Shown here: positions 42,608 to 50,146 of the stretch, in pieces
How the letters are laid out: each line of letters begins with the position of its first letter
How positions within the stretch are numbered: position 1 is the stretch's first letter
Assembly (NCBI GenBank): GCA_036510065.1
Contig: DATCEO010000213.1
Span: 124,001-188,000 of the forward strand
Source: DASUBV01 sp036510065
GTDB taxonomy: Bacteria; Actinomycetota; Actinomycetes; Streptosporangiales; Streptosporangiaceae
Direction of reading: 5' to 3'
Length of the DNA: 64,000 bases
Notes under the pieces: model-generated
The model's database searches: none
What the model was told of the DNA's origin: nothing
What the model saw: the letters and a program-made list of their open reading frames with translations, nothing else
Position numbers and translations under genes: made by a program

Positions 42608-43162
42608 CTACTGGGCCGGGGCCTGCGCCAGCGCCCGCGCGCTGAGAGCGTCGAGGAAGCGGAGGGTGGCCGACACCGTCTCGCAGCGCCACAGGATGAG
42701 CGTCCGGTCAAAGCCGTCCGTCGCGGCCAGGCGGTCCGCCAGCGCGCTGGCCACGGGGATAAGCCGCGCGCGCTGCGCATCCAGCAGCGGCCGGGAGTCA
42801 GCGCCGGAGCGGTCCAGCAGGGCCAGCTTCACCAGCAGCTCGGACCGGACGTCGCGGTTGTGGCTGGCGGGACGAGTCAGCCACGCCGAGGCCAGCTCCC
42901 GGCCCGCGCTGGTCGCATCGAGAAGCGACCGGACCGGACCCTGGCTAGAGGGCTGCTGTCCGGTGGTCCGGACCAGCCCGAGTTGCTCGAGGCGCTGCAG
43001 GGACCGGTAGACGACCGGCTTGGGTACCCGCCAGACCCTGCCCATGTCCCCGTCCGGCCCCAGGATCCGGGCCAGGGCGAAACCGTGCAGCGGCTCCTCG
43101 CAGACCAGGCACAGCACCAGCCATTCGGCCAGCGAGAGCGACGGCTCAGCGGACTCGGGCAT
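42608..43162 (-). CDS. PadR family transcriptional regulator
   Basis: A 184-aa regulator. The N-terminal winged helix (LSLAEWLVLCLVCEEPLHGFALARIL, VYRSLQRLEQLGLVRTTGQQ) is typical of PadR, and the C-terminal helical part supports dimerisation. ATG at 43162. Divergent from the zinc-finger/HTH protein at 43260, with one operator copy between them and another upstream of the aldehyde dehydrogenase; together these define a small predicted regulon. The inducer may be a phenolic or aldehyde compound, by analogy with PadR of phenolic-acid metabolism. Confidence 0.9.
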   Translation of the reverse strand: MPESAEPSLSLAEWLVLCLVCEEPLHGFALARILGPDGDMGRVWRVPKPVVYRSLQRLEQLGLVRTTGQQPSSQGPVRSLLDATSAGRELASAWLTRPASHNRDVRSELLVKLALLDRSGADSRPLLDAQRARLIPVASALADRLAATDGFDRTLILWRCETVSATLRFLDALSARALAQAPAQ

Positions 43163-43217
43163 GGGGCCAGGCTACGACCCCGGCGCCGGGCCGTCGGTGA
43201 CGAGCGCCGGGCTGGCT

Positions 43218-43236
43218 AGTAGTCTCTATGTGACTA
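43218..43236. promoter_or_regulatory. Putative PadR operator, divergent promoter
   Basis: AGTAGTCTCTATGTGACTA, arms TAGTC/GACTA, between padR-type gene (start 43162) and the zinc-finger protein (start 43260). Differs from 42529-42547 only at three A/T positions. Confidence 0.65.
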
Positions 43237-43259
43237 GCGATCTGCTCGGGAGGCCAGTC

Positions 43260-44348
43260 ATGTCCGCCGAGATCATTACCCCGCCTCCCGGCCCGCGGGC
43301 GGCCGCCGGGAGAGGGCCGGAGCGGGTGATCCGCCCTGTCCTCGGGGCGCTGGCTGACGGGACGCCGTTCTACGCGCCTATCGGCGCGGTCGCGGTGGAC
43401 GGCTCGCTGGTCACCTGTCATCTGTGCGGCCGGTCCCTGCGCTCGGTGGCGGCGCACCTGCCCCGGCACGGCTGGACAAGGGAGCAGTACTGCGCGGCGT
43501 TCGGCCTGGAGCGCGGCCAGTCCCTCGAAGGGCCGGCGACCCGCAAGCTCCGCGCCGCGGCGCTGAGCGCCCGGCTCATCTTCGACCCCGCCATCCGGGA
43601 CGGCAGCGCGGCCGGCCGCGAGCGAGCCCGGGCAGGTGAGCTGGCCCGCGACGCGGCCGCGGCCGCCCGGGGCCGCGCCTTCCCGGAGCAGCGCCGCCGG
43701 AAGGCCCGGCGACCTCTCGGGGAGATCCGCCGGGCGGCCGCCGCCGAGGCGATCCGGGACCGGGCCGACCGGCGGCTGGCCCAGGCCGCCGCGGGGGCCG
43801 CGCAGCGCCTGGGTTACCCGGACATCCGCTCGCTGGTGGTGGCCCGGACCGGAGCCGGGGCCAGCCTGGCGGCGATCAGCCGCGAGGCAGGCCTGCACAA
43901 AGACTGGCTGTCCCGGCACCTGGGCCAGGTGGACCCCCCCGCCGCCGACGCCGCGCGGCGGGCACCGCACCGAGCAGACTCCGCACTGCGGCCGGCGGTC
44001 CGCGACCTCGGTTTCCGCGAGGTGGCCGGTTACCTGCGGGAACGGCATCTGGTGCAGCACCGCACCGTCAGCGCGATGGCAACGGAGCTGGGAGTGTCCC
44101 AGCACGCCGTCGAGTCCGCGCTGCGCCGGCACGGGCTGGAGCGCGTCGCGCACGCGGCGAAGCGTCATCAGGCCCGGCTCCGCGCCGCGCGGGTGGCGGC
44201 CGAGCTTGGCTATCCCACCGTGGCCGCGTACGTGGCCCAGCAGCGGGCCGCAGGCTGGACCTGGACGGCCATCGCCGCCGAGTCGGGGCAGCCGCAGACG
44301 TGGCTGCGCCGCCAGGCGGCTGAGCAGGCCGGGCCGGCAGGCGGCTGA
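43260..44348 (+). CDS. Ros/MucR-type zinc-finger protein with three helix-turn-helix repeats
   Basis: A 362-aa protein, much longer than a normal Ros/MucR regulator (about 140 aa). Residues 53-70 form a CX2CX9HX3H finger (CHLCGRSL...HLPRH), followed by the MucR-like GWTREQYCAAFGL. A basic, helical linker (about 95-180) leads to three related repeats, each LG(Y/F)-x-aromatic...HTH: about 182-221 (LAAISREAGLHKDWLSRHL), 248-294 (VSAMATELGVSQHAVESAL) and 314-352 (WTAIAAESGQPQTWLRRQ). ATG at 43260 after GGGAGG. The array of DNA-binding units suggests a chromosome-organising or multi-site regulator; target unknown. Confidence 0.82.
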   Translation: MSAEIITPPPGPRAAAGRGPERVIRPVLGALADGTPFYAPIGAVAVDGSLVTCHLCGRSLRSVAAHLPRHGWTREQYCAAFGLERGQSLEGPATRKLRAAALSARLIFDPAIRDGSAAGRERARAGELARDAAAAARGRAFPEQRRRKARRPLGEIRRAAAAEAIRDRADRRLAQAAAGAAQRLGYPDIRSLVVARTGAGASLAAISREAGLHKDWLSRHLGQVDPPAADAARRAPHRADSALRPAVRDLGFREVAGYLRERHLVQHRTVSAMATELGVSQHAVESALRRHGLERVAHAAKRHQARLRAARVAAELGYPTVAAYVAQQRAAGWTWTAIAAESGQPQTWLRRQAAEQAGPAGG

Positions 44349-44380
44349 AAACTGGTTGCTGCCCGCGCCGCGGGCTGGAC

Positions 44381-45241
44381 ATGATCGCAAGATGGACATG
44401 GCCGGTCCGTGGCAGTGGCGCCCGCTCGTGCCCGCGGACGTTCGCCGCAGGCCGCATTGTCGCCACTGGCGTGCTGGCCGCCCGGGACCAGGCCGATCCC
44501 GTGCGCGCCATGCGCTACGAAGGCGGCGTTCACCCGGCGTACCGGGGGCGGGGCCTGGGCACGGCTCTGCTGGACTGGGCCGCCGGCGCGGCCGGCGTCA
44601 TCCACGCCGGCCGCTTCCCCGGGCGGCCGCTCTCGCTCCAGTGCGGGTTCCCGGAGTCAGATGACCGGGCGGCGGTGCTGTTCGCGGAGCACGGGTTCAC
44701 GCCTGTCCGCTATTTCCGCAGGATGACCCGCAGGCTGGAGCGCGATAACCTGCCGCCCGCTCGGATGCCGGACGGGTTCGAGATCGTCGGCTACCGCGCC
44801 GACCTGGACGAGCCGATGCGGGTGGCGAAGAATGAGGCGTTCGCCGAGCACTGGGACAGCACCCCCACCCCGCCAGAGATGTGGCGCTCCCGGTTCACCG
44901 GCCCGGAATTCCAGCCCGAACTCTCGCCGCTCGCGGTCGACGCCGCTACTGGCGAAATCGTCGGCCTCGTCATCACGCACCTGAACCAGGCGCAGACCGC
45001 GGCGATGGGGCAGCGGGACGCGCACCTCAACAACGTGGCCACGCTGCGGCGCGCCCGCGGGCTGGGAATCGCGACTGCGCTGCTGGTCACGATGCTGCAG
45101 GGGGCCCGGGAGCGCGGGTTCGGCACCGCGTCCCTCGATGTCGACGCCGAGAACGCCACGGGCGCGCTCGGGGTCTACGGGAAGGTCGGATTCACGGTGG
45201 CCGACACCTGGGTCACCTACGGTCGCGACACCGCCGCATAA
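44381..45241 (+). CDS. GNAT family acetyltransferase, N-terminal part damaged
   Basis: The continuous frame gives 286 aa with two GNAT-like domains. The second (HLNNVATLRRARGLGIATAL, SLDVDAENATGALGVYGKVGF) is complete. The first retains GVHPAYRGRGLGTALLDWA, but its beginning is lost: the expected start MDMAGPWQWRPLVPAD lies at 44392 in a different frame, and about 45 residues between it and FAAGRIVATGVLAARD are absent. The ATG at 44381 gives a non-homologous leader. It may still make a protein with an intact C-terminal domain, but probably represents a gene with a deletion and frameshift. Confidence 0.7.
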   Translation: MIARWTWPVRGSGARSCPRTFAAGRIVATGVLAARDQADPVRAMRYEGGVHPAYRGRGLGTALLDWAAGAAGVIHAGRFPGRPLSLQCGFPESDDRAAVLFAEHGFTPVRYFRRMTRRLERDNLPPARMPDGFEIVGYRADLDEPMRVAKNEAFAEHWDSTPTPPEMWRSRFTGPEFQPELSPLAVDAATGEIVGLVITHLNQAQTAAMGQRDAHLNNVATLRRARGLGIATALLVTMLQGARERGFGTASLDVDAENATGALGVYGKVGFTVADTWVTYGRDTAA

Positions 45242-45320
45242 GCAGCCAGCGCCGGGGCAGTCCGCGCCCGGCAGAGGCAGCCGTTCCTGCAGCGAGCGGA
45301 CCGGGACGAGGGGAGACCTG

Positions 45321-47099
45321 ATGGCCGAGCTAACCGAGACCAACCTGACCGAGAGCAATCGCGCGGGAAGCGGCCGGTCGCTGCCCGCGGACTGGCGGCG
45401 CTGGGTGGTCTACCAGGTTTACCCGCGCAGCTTCGCCGACGCCGACGGGGACGGGGTCGGTGACCTGCGTGGGACGCTCGCGCACCTCGATCACCTGGAA
45501 CGCCTCGGCGTTGACGTCGTCTGGCTCTCGCCCGTCTACCAGTCACCGATGGACGACAACGGCTACGACATCAGCGACTACCAGGCCGTGGACCCGGTGT
45601 TCGGCACGCTCGCTGACCTGGACGAGCTGATCGCGGCCCTGCACGAGCGGCAGATGAAGCTGGTCATGGACCTGGTCGTCAACCACACCTCTGACGAGCA
45701 CCCGTGGTTCGTGCAGTCGAGGTCCAGCCGCGACAGCCCCCGCCGCGACTGGTACTGGTGGCGCGACGCCCGGCCGGGGACCGTGCCCGGCACCCCCGGC
45801 GCCGAGCCGATCAACTGGGAATCCTACTTCTCGGGACCGGCCTGGCAGTGGGACGAGGCCACCGGCCAGTACTACCTGCACATCTTCTCCGCCAAGCAGC
45901 CCGACCTGAACTGGGAGAACCCGCAGGTCCGCCAGGCGGTCTACGCGATGATGCGGTGGTGGCTGGACCGCGGGGTCGACGGGTTCCGGATGGACGTGAT
46001 CAACATGATCAGCAAGGACCCGGCCCTGCCCGACGCCGAGCCGCGCCCCGGCTCCCGCTATGGCCCGGGCGACCGGTACTTCGTCTGCGGCCCGCGCAAC
46101 CATGAGTTCCTCCAGGAGATGTACCGGGAGGTGTTCGCGGGCCGCGACGCCCACGTCTTCACCGTCGGGGAGACACCGGGGGCGACCATCGCCGACGCCG
46201 TGCTGTTCACCGATCCCGCGCGGCACGAGCTCGACATGGTCTTCCAGTTCGAGCATGTCTCGCTGGACTTCGACGCCCACCGCTACGACCCCCGGCCGCT
46301 GGCGCTGCCGACCCTCAAGGCGGTCATGGCCGCGTGGGAGGACGGCCTGGCCGAGCGGGGGTGGAACTCGCTGTACTGGGGCAACCATGATCAGCCCCGC
46401 GCGCTGTCCCGGTTCGGGGACGATGGCGTGCACCGGGTCGCCTCGGCCAAAACCCTGGCCACGGTGCTGCACCTGCACCGGGGCACCCCGTTCGTCTACC
46501 AGGGCGACGAGCTGGGCATGGCCAACGCGCCGGTGGCCGGCATCGAGGACTTCCGGGACATCCAGGCCCTGAACTTCCACGCCGAGGCGGTCGCCCGGGG
46601 GGACGTCGACCTCGCCGGGCTGCTGGCCAACATGGGACGGATGAGCCGGGACCAGGGACGCACCCCGGTTCAGTGGGACACCACGCCCGGCGCCGGCTTC
46701 ACGACGGGCACCCCCTGGATCGGGGTAAATCCCGACTACGTCACGGTGAACGCCGCCACGCAGGTCGACGACCCCCATTCGGTGTTCGCGCACTACCGTC
46801 GGCTCATCGAGCTGCGCCACGCCGATCCGGTCGTGACCGACGGCCGCTTCGAGCTCCTGCTTCCCGAGCATCCCGCCCTGTGGGTCTTTCTCCGCCGCCA
46901 CGCCGAGGCCGTCCTGCTCGTCGCGGCCAATCTCTGCGGGCAGACCGTTACCGCGCCCCTTCCGCTCGGTCAGGCCTGGGCCGCCGCCCCGGCCATTCTC
47001 CGGACCCATCAGCAACAGCCGGGCCCTCCCCTGCCCGACATCGAGCTGCAGCCCTGGGAATCGGTCGTCTGGCGGCTGAGCCAGCCGGGAGCCGAGTGA
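45321..47099 (+). CDS. GH13 alpha-glucosidase (oligo-1,6-glucosidase type)
   Basis: A 592-aa intracellular alpha-glucosidase releasing glucose from maltose, isomaltose or related oligosaccharides. WWVYQVYPRSF-type N-terminus (RRWVVYQVYPRSFADADGDG), DLVVNHTSDEHPWF, DGFRMDVINMIS (nucleophile Asp), VGETPG (acid/base Glu) and WGNHDQPRALSRFG are the GH13 regions. No signal peptide. ATG at 45321 with GGGGAG upstream. The next gene (ASCH) starts 1 bp after the stop. Confidence 0.93.
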   Translation: MAELTETNLTESNRAGSGRSLPADWRRWVVYQVYPRSFADADGDGVGDLRGTLAHLDHLERLGVDVVWLSPVYQSPMDDNGYDISDYQAVDPVFGTLADLDELIAALHERQMKLVMDLVVNHTSDEHPWFVQSRSSRDSPRRDWYWWRDARPGTVPGTPGAEPINWESYFSGPAWQWDEATGQYYLHIFSAKQPDLNWENPQVRQAVYAMMRWWLDRGVDGFRMDVINMISKDPALPDAEPRPGSRYGPGDRYFVCGPRNHEFLQEMYREVFAGRDAHVFTVGETPGATIADAVLFTDPARHELDMVFQFEHVSLDFDAHRYDPRPLALPTLKAVMAAWEDGLAERGWNSLYWGNHDQPRALSRFGDDGVHRVASAKTLATVLHLHRGTPFVYQGDELGMANAPVAGIEDFRDIQALNFHAEAVARGDVDLAGLLANMGRMSRDQGRTPVQWDTTPGAGFTTGTPWIGVNPDYVTVNAATQVDDPHSVFAHYRRLIELRHADPVVTDGRFELLLPEHPALWVFLRRHAEAVLLVAANLCGQTVTAPLPLGQAWAAAPAILRTHQQQPGPPLPDIELQPWESVVWRLSQPGAE

Positions 47100-47399
47100 A
47101 TGGAGTTCAGCCGGGAGCTGCGGGAAGCGGTGCTGTCAGGTGATATCACCGTCTCCTTCCGGCTGTGGCGCCGGCCCAGGGTCCGGCCGGGCGGCCAGTA
47201 CCGGGTCGGCCCGGCGCAGATCGAGGTCGACTCGGTGGAGCTGATGCCCTTCGCCGCCATCACCCTGGCCGATATCGGCCGGTCCGGGGAACGCGACCGG
47301 GAGTCCCTGCGGCAGCGGGCGGCTCACGCCGGCCCCATCACCGACAACACGCTGCTGTACCGGATCGAGTTTCACCTCGTCGGCCCGCCAGACGACTGA
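47100..47399 (+). CDS. ASCH-domain-like protein
   Basis: A 99-aa protein. EFSRELREAVLSGDITVSFRLW followed by a basic RRPRVRPGGQYRVGPAQIEVDS is the pattern of a compact ASCH/PUA-like beta-barrel, a fold that binds RNA or modified nucleotides. Conserved RAAHAGPITDNTLLYRIEFH closes the domain. It begins immediately after the GH13 stop, so it is co-transcribed, though no functional link is apparent. Confidence 0.75.
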   Translation: MEFSRELREAVLSGDITVSFRLWRRPRVRPGGQYRVGPAQIEVDSVELMPFAAITLADIGRSGERDRESLRQRAAHAGPITDNTLLYRIEFHLVGPPDD

Positions 47400-47481
47400 C
47401 CGGTCTGTCTGGGCGCTGCGCTGGGGCCACCACCCTGACTATCGTCACCATGTTGCCTGGTAGCCCTGGGTAAGGCGAGCG

Positions 47482-47720
47482 GTCGCCGAAGGGTCGGCCC
47501 GGTACACGGCCGACGAGTCCGACCGCCGCAAGCAGCGGCTCGAGCTGACCGAGGCCGGCGCCGCCACCCTGGCCCGCATGGAAGCGCACTTCGACGGGTG
47601 GGCAGAGCGGCTCACGGCGCACATTCCGAGACCGACCTCGTCGCAGTGCCGAAGGCCCTGGAGCACATCAGGTACATCGTCGCCGCCGACTGCGGCTACA
47701 TGAAGAGACAGGAGCCCTGA
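47482..47720 (+). pseudogene. Remnant of a MarR-family regulator
   Basis: Reading from 47482, ARYTADESDRRKQRLELTEA is the wing and following helix of a MarR protein; there is no N-terminal dimerisation helix or recognition helix. After LTAHIP near 47627 the frame changes and continues ETDLVAVPKALEHIRYIVAA to a TGA at 47718. It lies directly before an SDR gene, an arrangement often seen when a MarR protein controls that SDR. Confidence 0.75.
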
Positions 47721-47721
47721 C

Positions 47722-48422
47722 ATGCCGGCCGAGAAGAGCACGCTGATCACCGGGGGCAACAAGGGCCTCGGCTACGAGACGGCGCGGCGGCTCGCCGCCG
47801 GCCACAGCGTCTACATCGGCGCACGCAACCCCGTGGCCGGCCAGGCCGCGGCCGACGAGCTCGGCGCCGGGTTCGTGCGGCTGGACGTGACCGACGACGA
47901 GTCGGTGACGGCCGCGGCGGCGGAGCTGGAACGCCGCGAGGGCCGCATCGACGTTCTCATCAACAACGCCGGCATCACCGGGCCGGGCAAGGAAGTCCCC
48001 GACCTCACCGGCGCGGACGCCAGCGTGGTGTTCGACACCAACGTGGCCGGAATTGTCCGGGTGACGCACGCGTTCCTGCCGCTGCTCGGCAAGTCGCCGG
48101 CCCCGGTCATCGTCAACGTGAGCAGCGGAGTCGGCTCATTCGCGGTGACCCACGACCCCGCCCGGCTGGAATCGGGAGTGCGCTCGCCGCTGTACGCCGC
48201 ATCCAAGGCGGCCATCACCATGCTGACGACCCAGTACGCCAAGGCGCTGCCGCACATCCGGATCAACGCGCCGACCCCGGGTTCACCGCGACCGACCTCA
48301 ACGGCAACCGGGGCACCCAGACCGTCACCAAGGGCACCGACGCCATCGCCGCGCTGGCCGGCATCGGCGCGGACGGCCCCACCGGCACCTTCGCCGACCG
48401 CTACGGCCCCGTCAGCTGGTAG
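47722..48422 (+). pseudogene. Frameshifted SDR oxidoreductase
   Basis: An SDR of the subgroup next to MarR genes. TLITGGNKGLGYETARRLAA, LINNAGITGPG and the active-site LYAASKAAITMLTTQYAKAL are intact. At about 48281 a G is missing from a G run (INAPTPG then, one frame over, FTATDLNGNRGTQTVTKGTD), and the correct C-terminus ending GTFADRYGPVSW stops at 48422. As assembled the protein would carry a wrong C-terminus to 48465. Either recent inactivation or an indel error. Confidence 0.88.
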
Positions 48423-48530
48423 CCGGAGGCAGATCAGCCTCACTACCAGAGCACGTGCATGTTGACTCGCCAGGCTTCCGGGATGGCGGTGTCGCCGCTG
48501 ACAGCGACGCCCGCGACCGGGCTCCCCGGC

Positions 48531-48710
48531 TCAGGTGCGGTCGGCCACGTCCGGGGCGGCCGCAGCCGCTTCGGCGAGCCGGGCGTGCAGCCGCTCCCGG
48601 ATCTCCTGCGGGGTATAGGCGCGCCGCCGCCGCTGCGCCCTGGCGATCACCGCGCCGGTCGCGACGACGCCTGCGAAGCCTGCCAGTCCGAGTACTTTCC
48701 GCCAGCCCAT
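48531..48710 (-). CDS. Small single-helix membrane-associated protein
   Basis: 59 aa. The sequence begins MGWRKVLGLAGFAGVVATGA (a hydrophobic helix flanked by basic residues), then RAQRRRRAYTPQEIRERLHA and an alanine-rich acidic tail. The ATG at 48710 lies exactly 6 nt from a TAGCCT -10 hexamer, suggesting leaderless translation. Basic-flanked, short actinobacterial proteins of this form are common but unnamed. It is divergent from the papain-like gene at 48728 with overlapping -10 elements. Confidence 0.75.
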   Translation of the reverse strand: MGWRKVLGLAGFAGVVATGAVIARAQRRRRAYTPQEIRERLHARLAEAAAAAPDVADRT

Positions 48711-48715
48711 CTGCC

Positions 48716-48722
48716 TAGGCTA
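48716..48722. promoter_or_regulatory. Symmetrical divergent leaderless promoter
   Basis: The 7 bp TAGGCTA contains TAGGCT for the plus strand (48716-48721) and TAGCCT for the minus strand (48722-48717), sharing five bases. Each hexamer is followed by exactly 6 nt and then a start codon: GTG at 48728 (plus) and ATG at 48710 (minus). Both mRNAs would start at or next to the start codon. Confidence 0.65.
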
Positions 48723-48727
48723 CGAGA

Positions 48728-49399
48728 GTGCCCCCCGTGAGTATCACGCTAGAGCAGGCCCTGGACCTAACGCGCACGGGCGACGTGTGGCTGTTCCGCG
48801 GCCGCACCATCGCTGACCGGGCGATCCAGGTAGCGACCAACAGCCCGGTCAACCACGTCGGCATGTCGGTCGTCATCGATGACCTGCCGCCGCTGATGTG
48901 GCACGCCGAGCTCGGCCGGTCCCTGCCCGACATGTGGTCAGGGAACCGGCAGCGCGGAGTCCAGCTGCACGACCTGCGAGCGGCCGTGGAAGTCTGGACG
49001 ACCCGGTACGGCCAGCGAGCGTGGCTGCGCCAGCTCGACCATCCGGTCAGCCGGGAGATGGAGGACGCCGTGATGCAGACCATCGCCCGGATGGACGGCA
49101 CGCCGTTTCCCTCCACTGCGCGGCTCGCGTCGCGGTGGGTATCGGGCCGCGTGCCCGCCCTGCGGCGACGACCGCGCGACGGCGCCCTGGAGACCGCGTA
49201 CTGTGCGGAGGTGCTGGCCGTCACCTACCAGGCCATGGGGCTGCTGGCCGGCCGGCACCGGCCGAACTGGTACGACGCCGGCCGCTTCTGGAGCGGCGAT
49301 GACCTCGCCCTGGCCGATGGGTTCGCGCTCGGCGGCGAGATCGCCGTGGATATCCCTGAGGACGCCGGGGCCCCGCGGGCCGCGGCCGGCTCGTCATAG
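48728..49399 (+). CDS. YiiX/NlpC-P60-like permuted papain-fold hydrolase
   Basis: A 223-aa protein. TGDVWLFRGRTIADRAIQVAT then SPVNHVGMSVVI supplies the catalytic His region at the N-terminal side, and ETAYCAEVLAVTYQAMGLL the nucleophilic Cys at the C-terminal side, the circular permutation typical of YiiX/YebB-like NlpC/P60 relatives. No signal peptide, so it may act on lipids or amides inside the cell. The GTG at 48728 is placed 6 nt from a TAGGCT -10. Confidence 0.72.
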   Translation: MPPVSITLEQALDLTRTGDVWLFRGRTIADRAIQVATNSPVNHVGMSVVIDDLPPLMWHAELGRSLPDMWSGNRQRGVQLHDLRAAVEVWTTRYGQRAWLRQLDHPVSREMEDAVMQTIARMDGTPFPSTARLASRWVSGRVPALRRRPRDGALETAYCAEVLAVTYQAMGLLAGRHRPNWYDAGRFWSGDDLALADGFALGGEIAVDIPEDAGAPRAAAGSS

Positions 49400-49468
49400 C
49401 GGCGGCTCCCCGGTCAGCCGGGCCGGGCCTGGATAGCCGCAGGCCCGCGGCTATCCAGGGGCGGCCAG

Positions 49469-49873
49469 CTATCCGCCGCTCAGCGTGAACTTGTTGACGT
49501 TGACGAAGTTGCCGCCCTGCGCGCTGGTGAACGTGACGTAGAGCGTATGGGTGCCGCTCGGCGCCGGAGACGCCGTGACGGCGGGGGTGGTGACCCAGTT
49601 CTGCTAGCCCCCGGTGTCGGTCACCGGGACGGTGGCGAACGGCGTCGCGGTCAGGGAGTCCAGCCGGAACTGGATCTGGCCTCCGGTGGCGGACTGGGTC
49701 AGCGGCGAGGCGATGCGGACCGTGACGGAGGCCGTGCCGCTGCCGAAGTTGACCCCCGAGTACTCCGGCCAGCTGCTGTTGTTGATCCAGCCGACGTCCT
49801 GGCCGCCCCCGGTGTCACTGGTGTTCTCCAGGCCGGTGCTGTTCGCGGCGGTGTACTGCGAGGGCGGTGACCG
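49469..49873 (-). pseudogene. Remnant of a secreted protein's CBM6 carbohydrate-binding module
   Basis: On the minus strand from about 49870: SPPSQYTAANSTGLENTSDT, GGGQDVGWINNSSW and YVTFTSAQGGNFVNVNKFTL, ending with TAG at 49469-49471, is a complete-looking CBM6 module. An in-frame TAG at 49604-49606 (DTGG-stop-QNWVTT, where Trp is expected) interrupts it, and the frame is closed upstream at 49874-49876. A Gly-rich linker-like stretch (GGRGGRGGGGSVTVT) continues in another frame. No catalytic domain remains, so this is a fragment of a glycoside hydrolase or similar enzyme. Confidence 0.75.
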
Positions 49874-50143
49874 TCACCGACCCGCCGCCGCCCCGGCCGC
49901 CCCGGCCGCTGAGCCGCCTCAGCCGCACCGATCCACTCAGTCACGCAGGCCACTCCAGTCCCTCTTCTGATGGGCTCTCCGGCCCGGCTCACTTAGTGCG
50001 GGGATTTCTCAGCGGACTCGACCGAGAAATCCCCGTGCTGAGGGAAGCCGAGCCCGTGGGCCGCGCGGCGCACCGGGCGGGGCGGCCAGGAACCGGGGCG
50101 GCCAGGGCCGGGCGGTCAGGGGCGGGCGGTCAGGGGCGGGCGG
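49874..50143. other. Intergenic region with hairpin and 14-bp repeats
   Basis: These 270 bp hold no credible gene. They carry decayed linker sequence, the perfect hairpin at 49999-50035, and a GC-rich 14-bp tandem array (50110-50146) that runs into the stop of the GT-C-like gene. Confidence 0.6.
49999..50035. other. Perfect 12-bp hairpin
   Basis: CGGGGATTTCTC (49999-50010), 13-nt loop, GAGAAATCCCCG (50024-50035). The AT-rich inner stem is unusual here. It lies 3' of the GT-C-like gene (minus strand, ends 50144) and could terminate that transcript, or mark the end of a small mobile element remnant. Confidence 0.6.
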
Positions 50144-50146
50144 TCA
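50110..50146. repeat. 14-bp tandem repeat at gene 3' end
   Basis: GGGCGGTCA occurs at 50110-50118, 50124-50132 and 50138-50146 with GGGGC spacers, a period of 14 bp. The last copy overlaps the final codons of the GT-C-like gene (stop at 50144-50146). Confidence 0.85.
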
